DNA from: Amblyornis subalaris
Lineage: Eukaryota > Chordata > Aves > Passeriformes > Ptilonorhynchidae
Direction of reading: 5' to 3'
Length of the DNA: 64,000 nucleotides
Assembly: GCA_018881555.1 (NCBI GenBank)
Contig: JACAXG010000239.1
Location: 620,001-684,000 of the forward strand
Part shown: positions 1 to 9,751 of the stretch, piece by piece
How positions within the stretch are numbered: position 1 is the first letter of the stretch
Layout of the letters: each line of letters begins with the position of its first letter
Notes under the pieces: generated by a model
What the model was told of the DNA's origin: nothing
The model's input: only the letters and a program-made list of their open reading frames with translations
Database searches by the model: none
Made by a program: the position numbers and the translations under genes

Positions 1-640
1 ACTCCTTCAGACAGTCTGTGCTTCTCTCTTCTGGTTCCTTCCCAGCTTGCCTTCCATCTTGTGCCTCTGCGTTCCTGCCCAACTGCCATGCAGGCAGGTG
101 CTGCTCACTTCGACTTCCTGTGTGCATCCTCATTTCAGCTCCACGCCAAAGGTCCCTCTGCCCACGCTCTTTGTCTCCCCAGAGCCTGGTCTTTCTCAAC
201 AGCACAGTATCCAGCTCTGATAAACCTTCAGTTCGTGCTACTCCATACCTTATTTTCATATTCTAGTTTATCACTAGCACTGGCAAAGAAAAAGCACTGG
301 CAAGAAAACTCAGTGAAGGTTCGTACTGAAAATGAAATGGTCATNCATTTTATTATGTATTTTTTGGCAACAGCCTTTTTTTAAATAGTCATTTATGCTG
401 GCCAGAAGCGTGTGGAGTCTGCCAACGTGGGTGAGCTCCTGAGATTTTCCAGTAAGTCTTGTGCAGCGAGTACGTCCCTTGACATCTCAGCTCCAGGAGT
501 TCAGGGATCATTTCAGAATCTGATTTTATCATTTATCATTTGAGAATCTGATTCTATCTTTCCCTGGAGTAAGTCGTGAGCTCCCACGACTCTGGAAAAC
601 AACTCTGGGTGATATCCGAGCTAGACACACGCAGAAGGCT
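1..640. other. Upstream flank, no gene seen
   Basis: Sequence upstream of the TMEM74 CpG island. Open frames here are short, overlap on different frames and resemble no protein I know. GC content rises toward 600 as the CpG island begins. Distal promoter elements are possible, but no specific site can be supported. Confidence 0.6.
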
Positions 641-810
641 GCACTGAAGCTCCTCTCCGAACCCATGCCAGGAGCCGGAGACCCGGAGGGGACTGTCCGG
701 TGATTGCAGCCCTGGCAGCGTGACCCGCAGCAGCGGCTGAGCCCCAGGGCGCCGCGGGTCGGGCGCGGCTCCGGGCGCTGCCGCAGCAGCGCAGCCGCCG
801 CCGCCCGCGG

Positions 811-829
811 ACTACAGCTCCCGGCGTGC
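811..829 (+). promoter_or_regulatory. ZNF143/THAP11-type promoter motif
   Basis: The 19 bases ACTACAGCTCCCGGCGTGC fit the established long vertebrate promoter motif ACTACAnnTCCCnGnnTGC, bound by ZNF143 (SBS element) and associated with THAP11/HCFC1. All fixed positions of that pattern match, and the differences from the commonest form fall at degenerate places. The site lies inside the CpG island, about 200 bp before the probable exon 1 donor, where a core-promoter site would be expected. Binding is inferred, not shown. Confidence 0.7.
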
Positions 830-860
830 CGAGCGGAGCCCGCCCGCCCCGGCACGGCCC

Positions 861-903
861 GGCTGGGCTGGGCNGGGCCGGGCCGGGCCGGGCCGGGCCG
901 GGC
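861..903. repeat. GGGCC pentanucleotide tandem array
   Basis: A five-base period runs through about eight units. The first units are variant (CTGGG, and one with an N at 874) and the rest are perfect GGGCC. It sits inside the TMEM74 promoter island just after the ZNF143-like motif. Such G-rich arrays are polymorphic and hard to sequence, which may explain the N. Confidence 0.85.
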
Positions 904-966
904 GTCACCGCCCGGGGCAGTCCCGGGGCGCTGGGAGCGGCGCGGGCGCGGCGGCCGGGAGGTAGG

Positions 967-1004
967 TGCGTGTGTCTGTATGTCTGTGTGTCTGTGTGTG
1001 TGCG
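967..1004. repeat. Imperfect (TG)n run
   Basis: A TG-rich simple repeat interrupted by C and A (TGTCTG, TGTATG), lying between two possible splice donors in the CpG island. Confidence 0.75.
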
Positions 1005-1021
1005 GGGGCAGCGCCGTGCCG

Positions 1022-1032
1022 GGCAGGTGAGA
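1022..1032 (+). other. Candidate exon 1 splice donor for TMEM74
   Basis: The sequence CAG|GTGAGA places a near-consensus 5' splice site with its GT at 1027-1028, so the untranslated first exon would end at 1026. An alternative GAG|GTAGGT has its GT at 962-963. Either would pair with the acceptor at 2003-2004, giving an intron of about 1.0 kb. To my knowledge human TMEM74 also has a non-coding first exon followed by a coding exon. Transcript data would be needed to choose. Confidence 0.5.
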
Positions 1033-1040
1033 GCCCCGCG

Positions 1041-1098
1041 GGGAGGAGGAGGAGGAGCAGGGGAAGGAGGAGGAGGGCGAGGAGGAGGAGGAGGAGGC
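1041..1098. repeat. GGA-rich polypurine tract
   Basis: Almost pure purine on the plus strand, built mostly of GGA triplets with a few interruptions. It lies just inside the predicted intron after the CAG|GTGAGA donor. Mirror-like polypurine tracts of this sort can adopt triplex structure, but nothing here shows that it does. Confidence 0.8.
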
Positions 1099-1299
1099 GG
1101 CGTGCTCCTGCCTGCCGGGGAGTGCGTGTGAGCCTGTGCGTGTCTGCGCGCCGGTAACCTCTGTATCGCTCGGGTCACCCGGTGGCGGGTGTATCCAGCT
1201 CCTCCCGGCGCCGGCGGGGATCGCTTTTCCCGGCGCGGCCGGCTCTCGCTGAGGTCCCGAGAAGAGCGCGAGTGAGCAGCGGCTGTGAGCGATCACGTA

Positions 1300-2004
1300 T
1301 GTGCTGTAGGCGCACATGTGTTTCCTACGCATGCAACACATTTGTCGGGCTGCAGGCTTCGCCCCGTGACACCGGGCGGCCTCGAGGGGGATGGGGCGCA
1401 GAGGAAAGGNGTAATAACGAATTAATTGCAGATGAGAAGTAATATCCGTCTTTGAGTCATCGGTCTTTGAGGCATAATTTCATTCCAAAAGCTCTTAAAT
1501 GAATGGTAGGTCTTACATAGGAAAGCACTGCTTTTCCCATAGGATTATCAGATTTCCACCGGAGAATACAGATCCTGGATTATTGAGCTACATGGGATTT
1601 GTGTGTTTCTTTCTAATTAGTCTGTGAATCTTGAGTGTAAAATTCTTTATTTGGAAGAGGGGGAGGGGAGTTACATGCTTCTAAAAGAACAGACATATCT
1701 TTTCTCTGACATTTTACACAGTTTTTCTGGTTATCCTGTGCTCTGTAGATACTTACTGCCTTAATTGGATAGTGGTGTCAAAGGTTGATTAGATTCCCTA
1801 ATAGATTTTGGATCTGCAAGAGGATTGCAGTTTTAAATGCGTGGTTAGAACAATCGTGTTTGCTGTCTCCCCTCAAAACAGTTGAGAGGAAGGCTGTTGA
1901 TAACATTTGCCTTATCCTCCCTTTGGTTTATTAATGTATCATCGTGAGGTTGTCGCGTTCGGTTTTGTTGTTGTTTTTTTTCCCCTTTGCTATTTCATTT
2001 GCAG
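1300..2004 (+). other. Predicted 5' UTR intron of TMEM74, ending in acceptor at 2003-2004
   Basis: Composition turns AT-rich after 1440. The segment ends in a long pyrimidine stretch (about 1960-2000) followed by TTTGCAG, with the AG at 2003-2004, a strong 3' splice site. Exon 2 would begin at 2005 with about 215 bases of 5' UTR before the start codon. No coding sequence or repeat is recognised within the intron. Confidence 0.65.
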
Positions 2005-2219
2005 ACCGAAAAGAAATGAATGTCAGAGAGGATTTGTTTAATCATTTAACAGCTGACACAAGCCATGTCCCTAACAAAACGGTGGTGAAAAAGTAGAAGA
2101 TTTCTGGGATACAGCAACGCTAGTACTGTGAAGGCGCTTCTGCAGGTCAGGAGCAGCATTTGCTGGAGGATGCCGTAGCCCAGGAGTCAAGGCTCACCGG
2201 GACAAGGTCGATGGCTTGC
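2005..2219 (+). other. TMEM74: TMEM74 exon 2 5' UTR
   Basis: Untranslated leader between the predicted acceptor and the start codon. It contains the in-frame stop TAG at 2121-2123, and the first in-frame ATG after it is at 2211. The open frame from 2160 onward begins with TTG and is unlikely to be used. Confidence 0.6.
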
Positions 2220-3152
2220 ATGGAGCTTCTCTACCTGGCCGAGGAGAGCAGACAGGTGCCCCTGGGCACCGCTACTGGCTGGAGCCTGCCCTCCCATCCC
2301 TATGAGCAGCAGCAGCTTGAGGGGGGTGAGGTGGACCCCCGAGCAGCTGCTGCTGTGGCAGCCCTGCACTGTGAAAGGCATTGCAAACTCTTGCAGAAGG
2401 GCCCTGTGGCTGAGCCCTCCCTGGCACCCCAGCCTTCCTCCCTGGGCACCTCACCCCAGGAACACCCTGCACCCTCCCAGCCTTGCCACCCAGCCGAGTG
2501 CTTGCCCCGGGAAGAGGACGGAGGAAAGAAGAAGGCCTGCTGCTGTGCCCAGGAACTCGAGACGTCATTCACCTACGTGGATGAAAATGTAAATCTGGAG
2601 CATGCAAGAAGTCCCCCCACTCCTACAGGTGGCCAGGATGCCCCTCTGCAGCAGCCTTCCTGCAGGGAGCTGCTACCTGAATGGGTGCATGACTCTCCTT
2701 CCTTGGTCTCTGAGGAGGACGATGCTGCCTCGGAGGCAGCAGCTGGGAAATCCGTTGACTACGGGTTCGTTAGTGCCATTTTGTTCCTGGTTAGTGGCAT
2801 TTTGCTGGTGATAATTTCCTACGTGGTACCCAGAGATGTGACTGTGGATCCCAACACCGTGGCTGCCCGGGAGATGGAGAGGCTGGAGAATGAGAGCGCA
2901 AGGATTGGTGCTCACTTGGACCGCTGTGTTATCGCTGGGCTGTGTCTCTTAACCCTGGGGGGCGTGGTGCTCTCCAGCCTGCTGATGATGTCCATGTGGA
3001 AAGGGGAGCTGTACCGGAGGAGCAGGTTTGCATCCTCCAAGGAGTCTGCAAAGCTCTATGGATCTTTCAATTTCAGGATGAAGTCTGGAACAAACGATAA
3101 TATGCTCGAGCTGTCATTAGTTGAGGAAGATGTGCTTGCCATAGATAATTAG
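2220..3152 (+). CDS. TMEM74: Transmembrane protein 74
   Basis: This 310-residue protein is recognised as TMEM74; the human protein is about 305 residues. TMEM74 is a two-pass protein of lysosomal/autophagosomal membranes reported to promote autophagy. Visible regions are the N-terminus MELLYLAEES; a variable Pro/Ser/Ala-rich segment (about 20-105); a Cys-rich block with the motif ELETSFTYVD (about 107-121); and an acidic stretch before the membrane. Two hydrophobic helices follow (about 183-204 and 237-257), joined by a conserved loop containing VDPNTVAAREMERLE. The tail includes GSFNFRMK and the acidic end LSLVEED. The second half is by far the better conserved with human. An in-frame TAG at 2121-2123 bars extension far upstream. 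In-frame ATGs occur at 2211 and 2220; 2220 is chosen because it aligns with the mammalian start. The coding sequence is intact in one exon. Confidence 0.95.
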   Translation: MELLYLAEESRQVPLGTATGWSLPSHPYEQQQLEGGEVDPRAAAAVAALHCERHCKLLQKGPVAEPSLAPQPSSLGTSPQEHPAPSQPCHPAECLPREEDGGKKKACCCAQELETSFTYVDENVNLEHARSPPTPTGGQDAPLQQPSCRELLPEWVHDSPSLVSEEDDAASEAAAGKSVDYGFVSAILFLVSGILLVIISYVVPRDVTVDPNTVAAREMERLENESARIGAHLDRCVIAGLCLLTLGGVVLSSLLMMSMWKGELYRRSRFASSKESAKLYGSFNFRMKSGTNDNMLELSLVEEDVLAIDN

Positions 3153-3400
3153 TGTGGTCATGATTTTTAAGGCAGCATTTCTACAGGAAAATATGTTTCA
3201 TTAAAGAAAGCAGTTGCAGCTAAAGATAGCTGGTGATGCAGTTTATTTGTCTGACGAGAATGGTTTTATCTTAAGCTCTATAATCAAATGTTTGCAATAT
3301 ATGAGCACTTGTTGTAAAGGGGAAATATGCCAGAGGAAATGCAAATGATATAAAATAATGAAAACCACTGAATAAAAAGAGATTTATGATAAGTAGGTTC
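3153..3400 (+). other. TMEM74: TMEM74 3' UTR with candidate poly(A) signal
   Basis: AT-rich sequence follows the TAG stop. A canonical AATAAA lies at 3371-3376, about 220 bases after the stop, and an ATTAAA occurs near 3200. Further AATAAA hexamers near 4205 could serve longer transcripts. Which is used cannot be told from sequence. Confidence 0.5.
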
Positions 3401-4480
3401 CTCAGATACTCCTTTATCCTAATATAAAACATTCCACTGGTGTCTTGCCTATATAATTTTCTTATTACTCCTGTATAGAAGAGGAATGACCTTGACGCTT
3501 TGGAAGCTGTTAATTTTTGAAGCCTGCAGGATTATTAACAGTCTACTTGATAAAAAGTCAAGAAGCAGGACCAGTAATCAAATAGCAGGGCTAATATTTC
3601 ACTGAGATGCTTTTTTATTCTTTAAGCAGATCCCTTCTCTTCATTTGAGTGACAGCTGTGGGAAGAAAGAACACTACTTGGTCATGACTGGCCACAAACC
3701 TCCCNTATTTTCAAACAATTGTACAATTAGTGATGATTATTTAAAATATAAAATAAGAGGCAAAGGGCAGGAAACCATATGGCTCATGGTATTGGTAGGA
3801 GACAAAAGGCTCTTTCAGCTTGAGGTCAGTGGCTCCATTTCAGTTCAGATTAGCAATGATTGATAGTCATTAACTTCTGATAGCTATAGTGACCCATATA
3901 AAAGAAGTTTGGTTCCTGGTAGACAGATGTCTTTGTATGAAGACTGCTGTAACAAGAATTAACAGACCTTTTGTCTGGAGTCTCAAAAGACCCAAAGACT
4001 GAAAAAGCATGGAGATGCTGAGACTGAACACTTCTTCAGTACAGATGCCAGAAGAAATTCAAGCTCAGCTGCAAGGCTTTGCTTGTACTGGGGCTGTCTG
4101 CATCTTATTAGTCTTTTTTGAAACTTCAGTTTTATGTCACTAGGCTGTCAGCCTTCTCATAACCAGCAAGGAAAGGTCAGGAAGGAGCTCTCTGAGACTC
4201 GTTCAATAAAACCCAATTTATTTGTAAAAAATAAATCATCAGGAAATACAGAGGTTACGTATCAGGCAGTTTACTGGCTGACATGAGACTCACTTAACAT
4301 AGGAGATGATCAAGAGTACATGTTGCTATTAATCTCAGTTCCGTGGCACTGTAGCCAAAAACCTGAACCACTGATGCTATTTGCTTTATTATCAGCCAGT
4401 TTCAGAACACTGACATTGTGTTCTTGCAGAAAACCAACAAAAATTGTTCTATGCACCACTGTCAGTTCTTACTGAGCAGT

Positions 4481-4483
<3 letters not shown>

Positions 4484-4525
<42 letters not shown>

Positions 4526-4526
4526 G
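4484..4526. repeat. (TA)n microsatellite
   Basis: An alternating TA run with a single TATG interruption near 4512-4515, followed by further TATATATG-rich sequence to about 4560. It is a simple dinucleotide repeat. Confidence 0.9.
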
Positions 4527-6595
4527 TCTTATTAACATGTGTATGTACGTTATATATGTATGTGTCCCTGACAAAGCCAAACATGGTTGAAGAGCTCTAT
4601 CTGTGCAGTCTCTGACTGCAGTCTTAGTAGAAACATGTGCTTCACTATGACAGCCTTCTCAGTTGTGAGTTAAGTCTCAACTATCAGGAATATGAATTAT
4701 TTTTAAAACGATACTTTTTTTCCCACTGTGACATACAGGAGAAGAGTTCTCTTGGGAGGGGGTGACGAGATCTCCTTTGTGCTCCCTCTACCCAGGAATA
4801 TGTGGCAGCACATTCAGCAGTTCAGAATAACAAGTGGATGACAGAAAAGGGGGTTCCTCACAGAGAGACGGAACACTATTTTGCCACCTGGTTCTTCTTT
4901 CCCCCTTCTGTGGCTGTTTATGTCGGGGGACAAGTGCAGCACCCAAGTCTGACTCAACCAGTGCAGTCCCTTGTGCTTGCTGGCTGCAGGTGCTGTCATG
5001 GGTGCCTGTGACCGAGGACCCAAGGAGCTGCTCTGCTCCAGATTCATGCCTTTGGTCACTAAACACCATAGTGTGATACCCAGGCTTTAACGCTGGCCCC
5101 GCAGTAGAGATGCTGCTTCAGATGTTCTCTGCTCCAACTGCAGCTTTAGGTCAGTGTTACTGAGTAATTAAATGAGCTGCCTTTTTAGGGGGTGCTGCTG
5201 CCCAGTAGATGATTCTCCCAGTTTATGTCATGATACACAGCGTGTTCACAGGCAGTAACTCAGCAGTGACTGGCATCTCCACAGTCGTCTTTGAAGAGCT
5301 TATATCCCTCTGGATGTGTCATCTGGGATTCCAGATTGAATCTCTAGGGTAAATACATGAAATAGCTTCCAGATATAAGAAAACACCTTCAGCCTGCTGT
5401 GATCAGTACAAGTGAGGAAGGAATTAGCCTGAGAATCAGGATGCAGAGGAGGAAGGTTCCTCCTTAGCTGGCCTTGCCCTGCTGGTGGAGTATGTGGACA
5501 CTGCCTGCAGAGCTTGACACATTGCTTGAGGTGGGGCACTGGGGACACCGCTTCTTCTCATCCTGCCTTGAGGATAGGAAGGGGCTGGCCCTGGCCTCCA
5601 GAGGTCCAGGGAAAGCCATGCCAAGCAAGAGGGCAAATGGTGCTGAGCTGGGGTCAGCAAGACGATGTGGGGTGGGGGACGGATGTCTTGGGGGATGAAA
5701 ACCCTTTCACCTGCCTGGTTTTGAGAGCTATTATTTTTATTTTTTAATTATACATATGCATGAAATTGGAGTACATTCCATTATTGCAGAAAGATGACAG
5801 CTAAAGCTGTACGGATCACGGATTACTTGTAGGAACCATGACATGCCTTAATGCTGATTATTAGCACTAGAAAAAGGAACGCTCCCTGGACTGTCAGTAT
5901 GTTATTGTCAAGTGAAAAGTTTTCTGACACTTTGTAAAATGCCTGTCACAGATCATGAGCCTGCAATACTTTAATGAACCCTGAAATTTTCCCTCAGCAT
6001 TTTAAGGAAACATTAATCAACCTAATAATCTAAATATACACTGCAGAAGTGTGAAGAGTAAGAAAATTTAAACAACAGGACTAACAGAATTTAGTTTGGT
6101 GTGTGTGTGCTATGAAAGAGGTGAAGGAACGCCTTCGGAGTACAGGAATTTAGCAGATAAAAATGCTCAGGACATTTCTCTCATCACCTTTACAAATGGC
6201 AGCATGGTGTGAGTTGGCGGTGCGATACAAAACCTCTGGACTCTCAGGTTCTCATGCTGTGAAACCAAACACAGACAGAAACCAAAGCACTTGCTGTCTG
6301 GTGGCCGATGGTAGAAATGAATGTTTAAGCCCACTGGCCAGTGGACAAAGCCTTTGCACCGTTCACCTCACACGAGACGGTACCAAAGGCCGAGGCCAAG
6401 GGACATTGATTGCCCTCTCGTGCACCCTCGCAATTTGACTTCCTCTGCTCGAAATTTAAATGCTTTAAAGGTACAAATGTGAGAAGAATTGTTGGTGTTT
6501 TTTTATTGCCTGGGCTAAAGTTGTCACTTGAATCATTGGAGAGCTTTCTCCTTTTTTGGGGAACTAAATTTTGGCGTATACCAGGTGGGTTTTAG

Positions 6596-6675
6596 GTGCC
6601 CTCTAAACATATCAGGATTCCAAATACGGATTTCCAAGCACCCTCGAAACACGTCAGGATTTGTGCCCTTAGTCA
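6596..6675. repeat. Imperfect two-copy tandem repeat, period 42 bp
   Basis: CCCTCTAAACATATCAGGATT beginning at 6599 is repeated at 6641 as CCCTCGAAACACGTCAGGATT, with a few substitutions. The two copies lie 42 bases apart. It may be part of an unrecognised old repeat. Confidence 0.6.
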
Positions 6676-8677
6676 GTTTATTTTTTACCAACCCCAACCG
6701 CCAAACATGACCCTTTCCCATTTTCTACCTCATGACATTTCTGCCGGCTGGGCCCAGCCCTGGCCTCTGCCTTCCCACTGGAGAGGCCTGGAGATGTCCA
6801 TGCTTCCCTAAACTGCAGGAAGGGAGGCTTCCCCACGGCGAGGCGACAGCTGCCAGTGTCTGGCTCCCTGCTGCTCAAACAGCTCCCTAGTGACCCGAGT
6901 TCTCAGTTCCTTTTTCTTGATCAGATGGTGTGGCCGAGGCTGGTTATTGGGAGCTGCATGGCACTGCTGGGGATTCTCATCGGAATGGAGGCTGTCACCG
7001 CACGGTCCCAGCCCCCCATGCCACGGGTGCTCAGCGTGACTTCCTCCAGTCTCGCCTGCCAGCCTGAAACTGGCCCCATGGCAGAAATGTCTAAGACTCT
7101 CCTAGGAAGCTACACTGGATTGTTGCTGGTTTTTTATGTGTTTACAATTTTTTAGTCTTTGTAATTCTTTTAAAAATCTGTCTGCAATGAGTATAAAGTT
7201 TACTGACTAAGAAGGCAACTGGTTTAATCTTGTAAAACTCTTTAACCCACAGCAGGGCGAAACGTCACAGTCCATCGTGAGCTGTTCGATAGTGCGTTTG
7301 ATGCCTTACTACAATCGCAGCTGCGTTCTGTACAGAGTGAAAAATAAAAGTCTGTGAAGCTGAGCACTGTTGTCATGGGCCTCTTTGCTCCTTGCTGGTT
7401 CCAGTAATTGGCTCTTGCCCTCCATGCCAAGGGTGCAGTCCTTAGTCCTCAGCAGCCAGGAGCCCATGTAGGCAGCAGGGCCACCTGGCAGAGGTGGTGC
7501 TGGATTGGGCTGTGCTGGCACACCATGCCTGTCCCCAGGTCACCCCTTCATCGTTCCCTGCTGCCTGCTTCCCAGACAGAAGTGCCAAGCAGTACAGAGT
7601 TTCAAACCCTGCTATGCTTGTGTCCCACCCAACTCCGTACAACCAGAACTAAAAAGAGAAATGGCAGGTGGGAGCAGCCAGGGCTGTGTAAGCAGGCAGC
7701 CAGGGAGGTGCTGTGGTGGGAGGTGAGTGTTGAGCCCCTGTTCCCCATCACCACATGCATGACCACTTCAGTATCTCTTCCTCACCTTGGCCCAGCTTGG
7801 CCATGGACAGGGCAAGAGAGCAGACAGTGCCAGGCCCAGCACCAGCCATGGTGATGATGGTGGGCATAGGGTTCCCAGAAAGCACTGGAGGTGATGGGTG
7901 ATGCAGGAAGATGCAGGAGCTATGTTCCCAGAGGTCTGTGGGCTGGGCATGGCCACCTCAGTGTCAGCTTCACCTCCCCCTTTAGAAGAGCTGTGCCAGA
8001 GTGGGCAGCAGTGGGGGGTGCTGCTGTGGGGCCAGCAGTGACCGGTGCCAGCAGCTGAGCAGAACCTCCAGGGAGCTGCAGTTTTCTCCCAGCTGGCATT
8101 TTTTGTTTCTCTCAGATCTCCAGTGTACGTGAGTTAAGCACCTTAAACACCCTTCACAACCGGCACTCCCTCCCACACGTGATATGAAGGTATGCCACAC
8201 AGGTTATGCCTTGTAAGGTCACTTTTCATTCTGGTATGACAGGATCAGACCTTTCCCTGCCACTGCTGTGTTGAATCATCATGTGGGTAGGAGCGCTGTG
8301 GGGGGTGTGGATCCAGGCTGGAGCAGGGACTGTCTCTTCTTATTACCTGTTTCCACAAAACCAAGTACAACAGGGCCCCAGTTCACAATTCAGGTTTCAG
8401 GCTGTTGCTGCTACAGCAGTAATAAATGTGTCCCAGAAGTGGCCAAATTGGCTGCAGTGACTGCGCTGATGCCAAATGCAGCCTATGGTGTGCAACTGAT
8501 GGTTAGCAAAAGGTTAAGAGAGTAGATATATTTATAGCTATAACAATCCATCAGCTTAAAGAAATGGAGGCTTTCTAACTGAAAGCAAACGTAAATTAAT
8601 TTTTACTCTTTTTACAGGTTTCTTCTTAATCTTTTTGAATTTTGAAGGATTCAGTGTCATGTATTGTATTCACAGGG

Positions 8678-9746
8678 TGTGTTGGTTTTGCAGGGCCTGG
8701 TTTTTGGTAGCGGGGGGGCCACAGATGTGGCTTCTGTGAGAAGCTGCTGGAAAGCTTCCACCATGTCCAGCAGAGCCAATCCCTGATGGCTCTGATGATG
8801 GACGTGCCACTGGCCATGGCTGGGCCAATTAGAGATGATGGTAATGCTTCTGTGATAACAGATTTAAGAAGAAATCATAACAAAGTTTGTGGCACAGCTG
8901 TAATTTTCCAACTAGAGAGGAGCGAAAACATCTGAGGGGAACAGCAATGGAGGCACCAAGGGCAGTGCAGAAGGAGGGGGAGGAGGTGCTCCAGGTGCCA
9001 GAGCCGAGATGTCCCTGCAGCCTGTGGTGAGGACCATGGTGAGGCAGGTTGTCCCCCCGCAGCCCATGGGGGTCCACGGGGAATGCAGACATCCCCCGCA
9101 GTGGGAGAGGTGCCCATGCCGGAGCGAGTGGATACCAGGACACTGTGATCCAGAGGAAGCCCCAGTGGAGAGAGGGAGCTGCTCCCAGGCTGGAGCAGTT
9201 GTGCTTGGAGGACTGCACCCTGTGGCAGAGTGACCCACGCCGCAGCAGTTTTGGGAGGACTGTCTGCCCGTGGGATGGACTCACGCTGCAGCAGTGTTGG
9301 GAGTGCTGCTGCTCGTGAGAGTGAACCCACACTGGAGGAGTTTGCGGAGAACTGTCTCCCGTGAGAGGGACCCCACGGTGCAGCAGGGAAACGACTCCTC
9401 TCCCTGAGCAGCAGAAAGAAGATCTTGGGTGATGAACTGACCAAAACCCCCACTCCGTCTCCCTGTGCCGTTGGTGGGAAGGAGGGAGGGGTTGGGGGGA
9501 GAAAAGGGTGTCTTTAGGGGCTTATTTTACTTCTCATTCTTTCACTCTGATCTTGTTAGTAATAAATTCACTTTATATCATTAGGTAGAGCCTGTTTTGC
9601 CCTTGAAGTGTTTTCTCCAGGTCCTTATCTCAACTCATTAACCCTTTGTTAAATTCTCTGTCCTCTGCCCAGTTGCAGAGCAGAGGAGAGTGAGTGAGCG
9701 GGCCTTTTGTGGGTGCCTGGCGCTTGGCCAGTGTCAATCCAGGACA
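8678..9746 (+). mobile_element. Solo LTR of an avian endogenous retrovirus (ERVL-like)
   Basis: A 1069-bp element begins TGTGTTGGTTTTGCA and ends in CA. It is flanked by the direct repeat CAGGG (8673-8677 and 9747-9751), a 5-bp target-site duplication typical of ERVL-type insertions. Internally it has the degenerate GC-rich repeats 'cccacgctggagcag' and 'ctgtctcccgtgggaggga', then TTGTTAGTAATAAATTCA, the probable LTR poly(A) signal region, and a closing segment resembling the second copy at 40466-40976. I recognise the family from memory as common in songbird genomes. No gag, pol or env frame follows, so it is a solo LTR left by recombination. Its own promoter may be degraded; only moderate divergence from the other copy is visible. 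Confidence 0.85.
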
Positions 9747-9751
9747 CAGGG

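Larger units (their letters stand above)
640..1300. promoter_or_regulatory. CpG island, probable TMEM74 promoter and first exon
   Basis: The segment is strongly GC-rich with very many CpG dinucleotides, in sharp contrast to the AT-rich sequence on both sides. It lies about 1-1.5 kb upstream of the TMEM74 coding exon, on the expected side for a plus-strand promoter. It contains a ZNF143-like motif (811-829), a GGGCC pentamer array, a TG-rich run and a GGA-rich purine run. No TATA box stands out, as usual for a CpG-island promoter with dispersed initiation. Long frames across it on both strands are low in complexity, rich in Pro, Arg, Gly and Ser, and are by-products of GC content. The promoter role is inferred from position and composition. 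Confidence 0.8.
3400..8670. other. Intergenic stretch, no gene recognised
   Basis: AT-rich near the start and more GC-rich between about 4900-5700 and 6700-8300. No open frame exceeds 148 codons (7408-7854, plus), and none resembles a known protein. It contains the TA microsatellite at 4484 and a short 42-bp-period duplication at 6596-6675. A longer TMEM74 3' UTR could cover the first part. Confidence 0.6.

Noticed and set aside
529..1341. Minus-strand 270-codon frame and several others across the CpG island
   Set aside because: The translation is low-complexity Pro/Ser/Arg/Gly-rich sequence, as expected from GC-rich promoter DNA with few stops. It matches no domain, and frames of similar quality occur on the other strand.
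2160..2219. N-terminal extension of TMEM74 from TTG at 2160
   Set aside because: TTG is not a likely start. The extra residues have no counterpart at the mammalian N-terminus, and the first ATG is at 2211.
2272..2915. Minus-strand and alternate-frame ORFs inside the TMEM74 coding exon
   Set aside because: They overlap a strongly recognised gene on the plus strand and show no similarity of their own.
8829..9453. Frames of up to 192 codons within the solo LTR
   Set aside because: They run through tandem GC-rich LTR sequence on the minus strand and resemble no retroviral protein.
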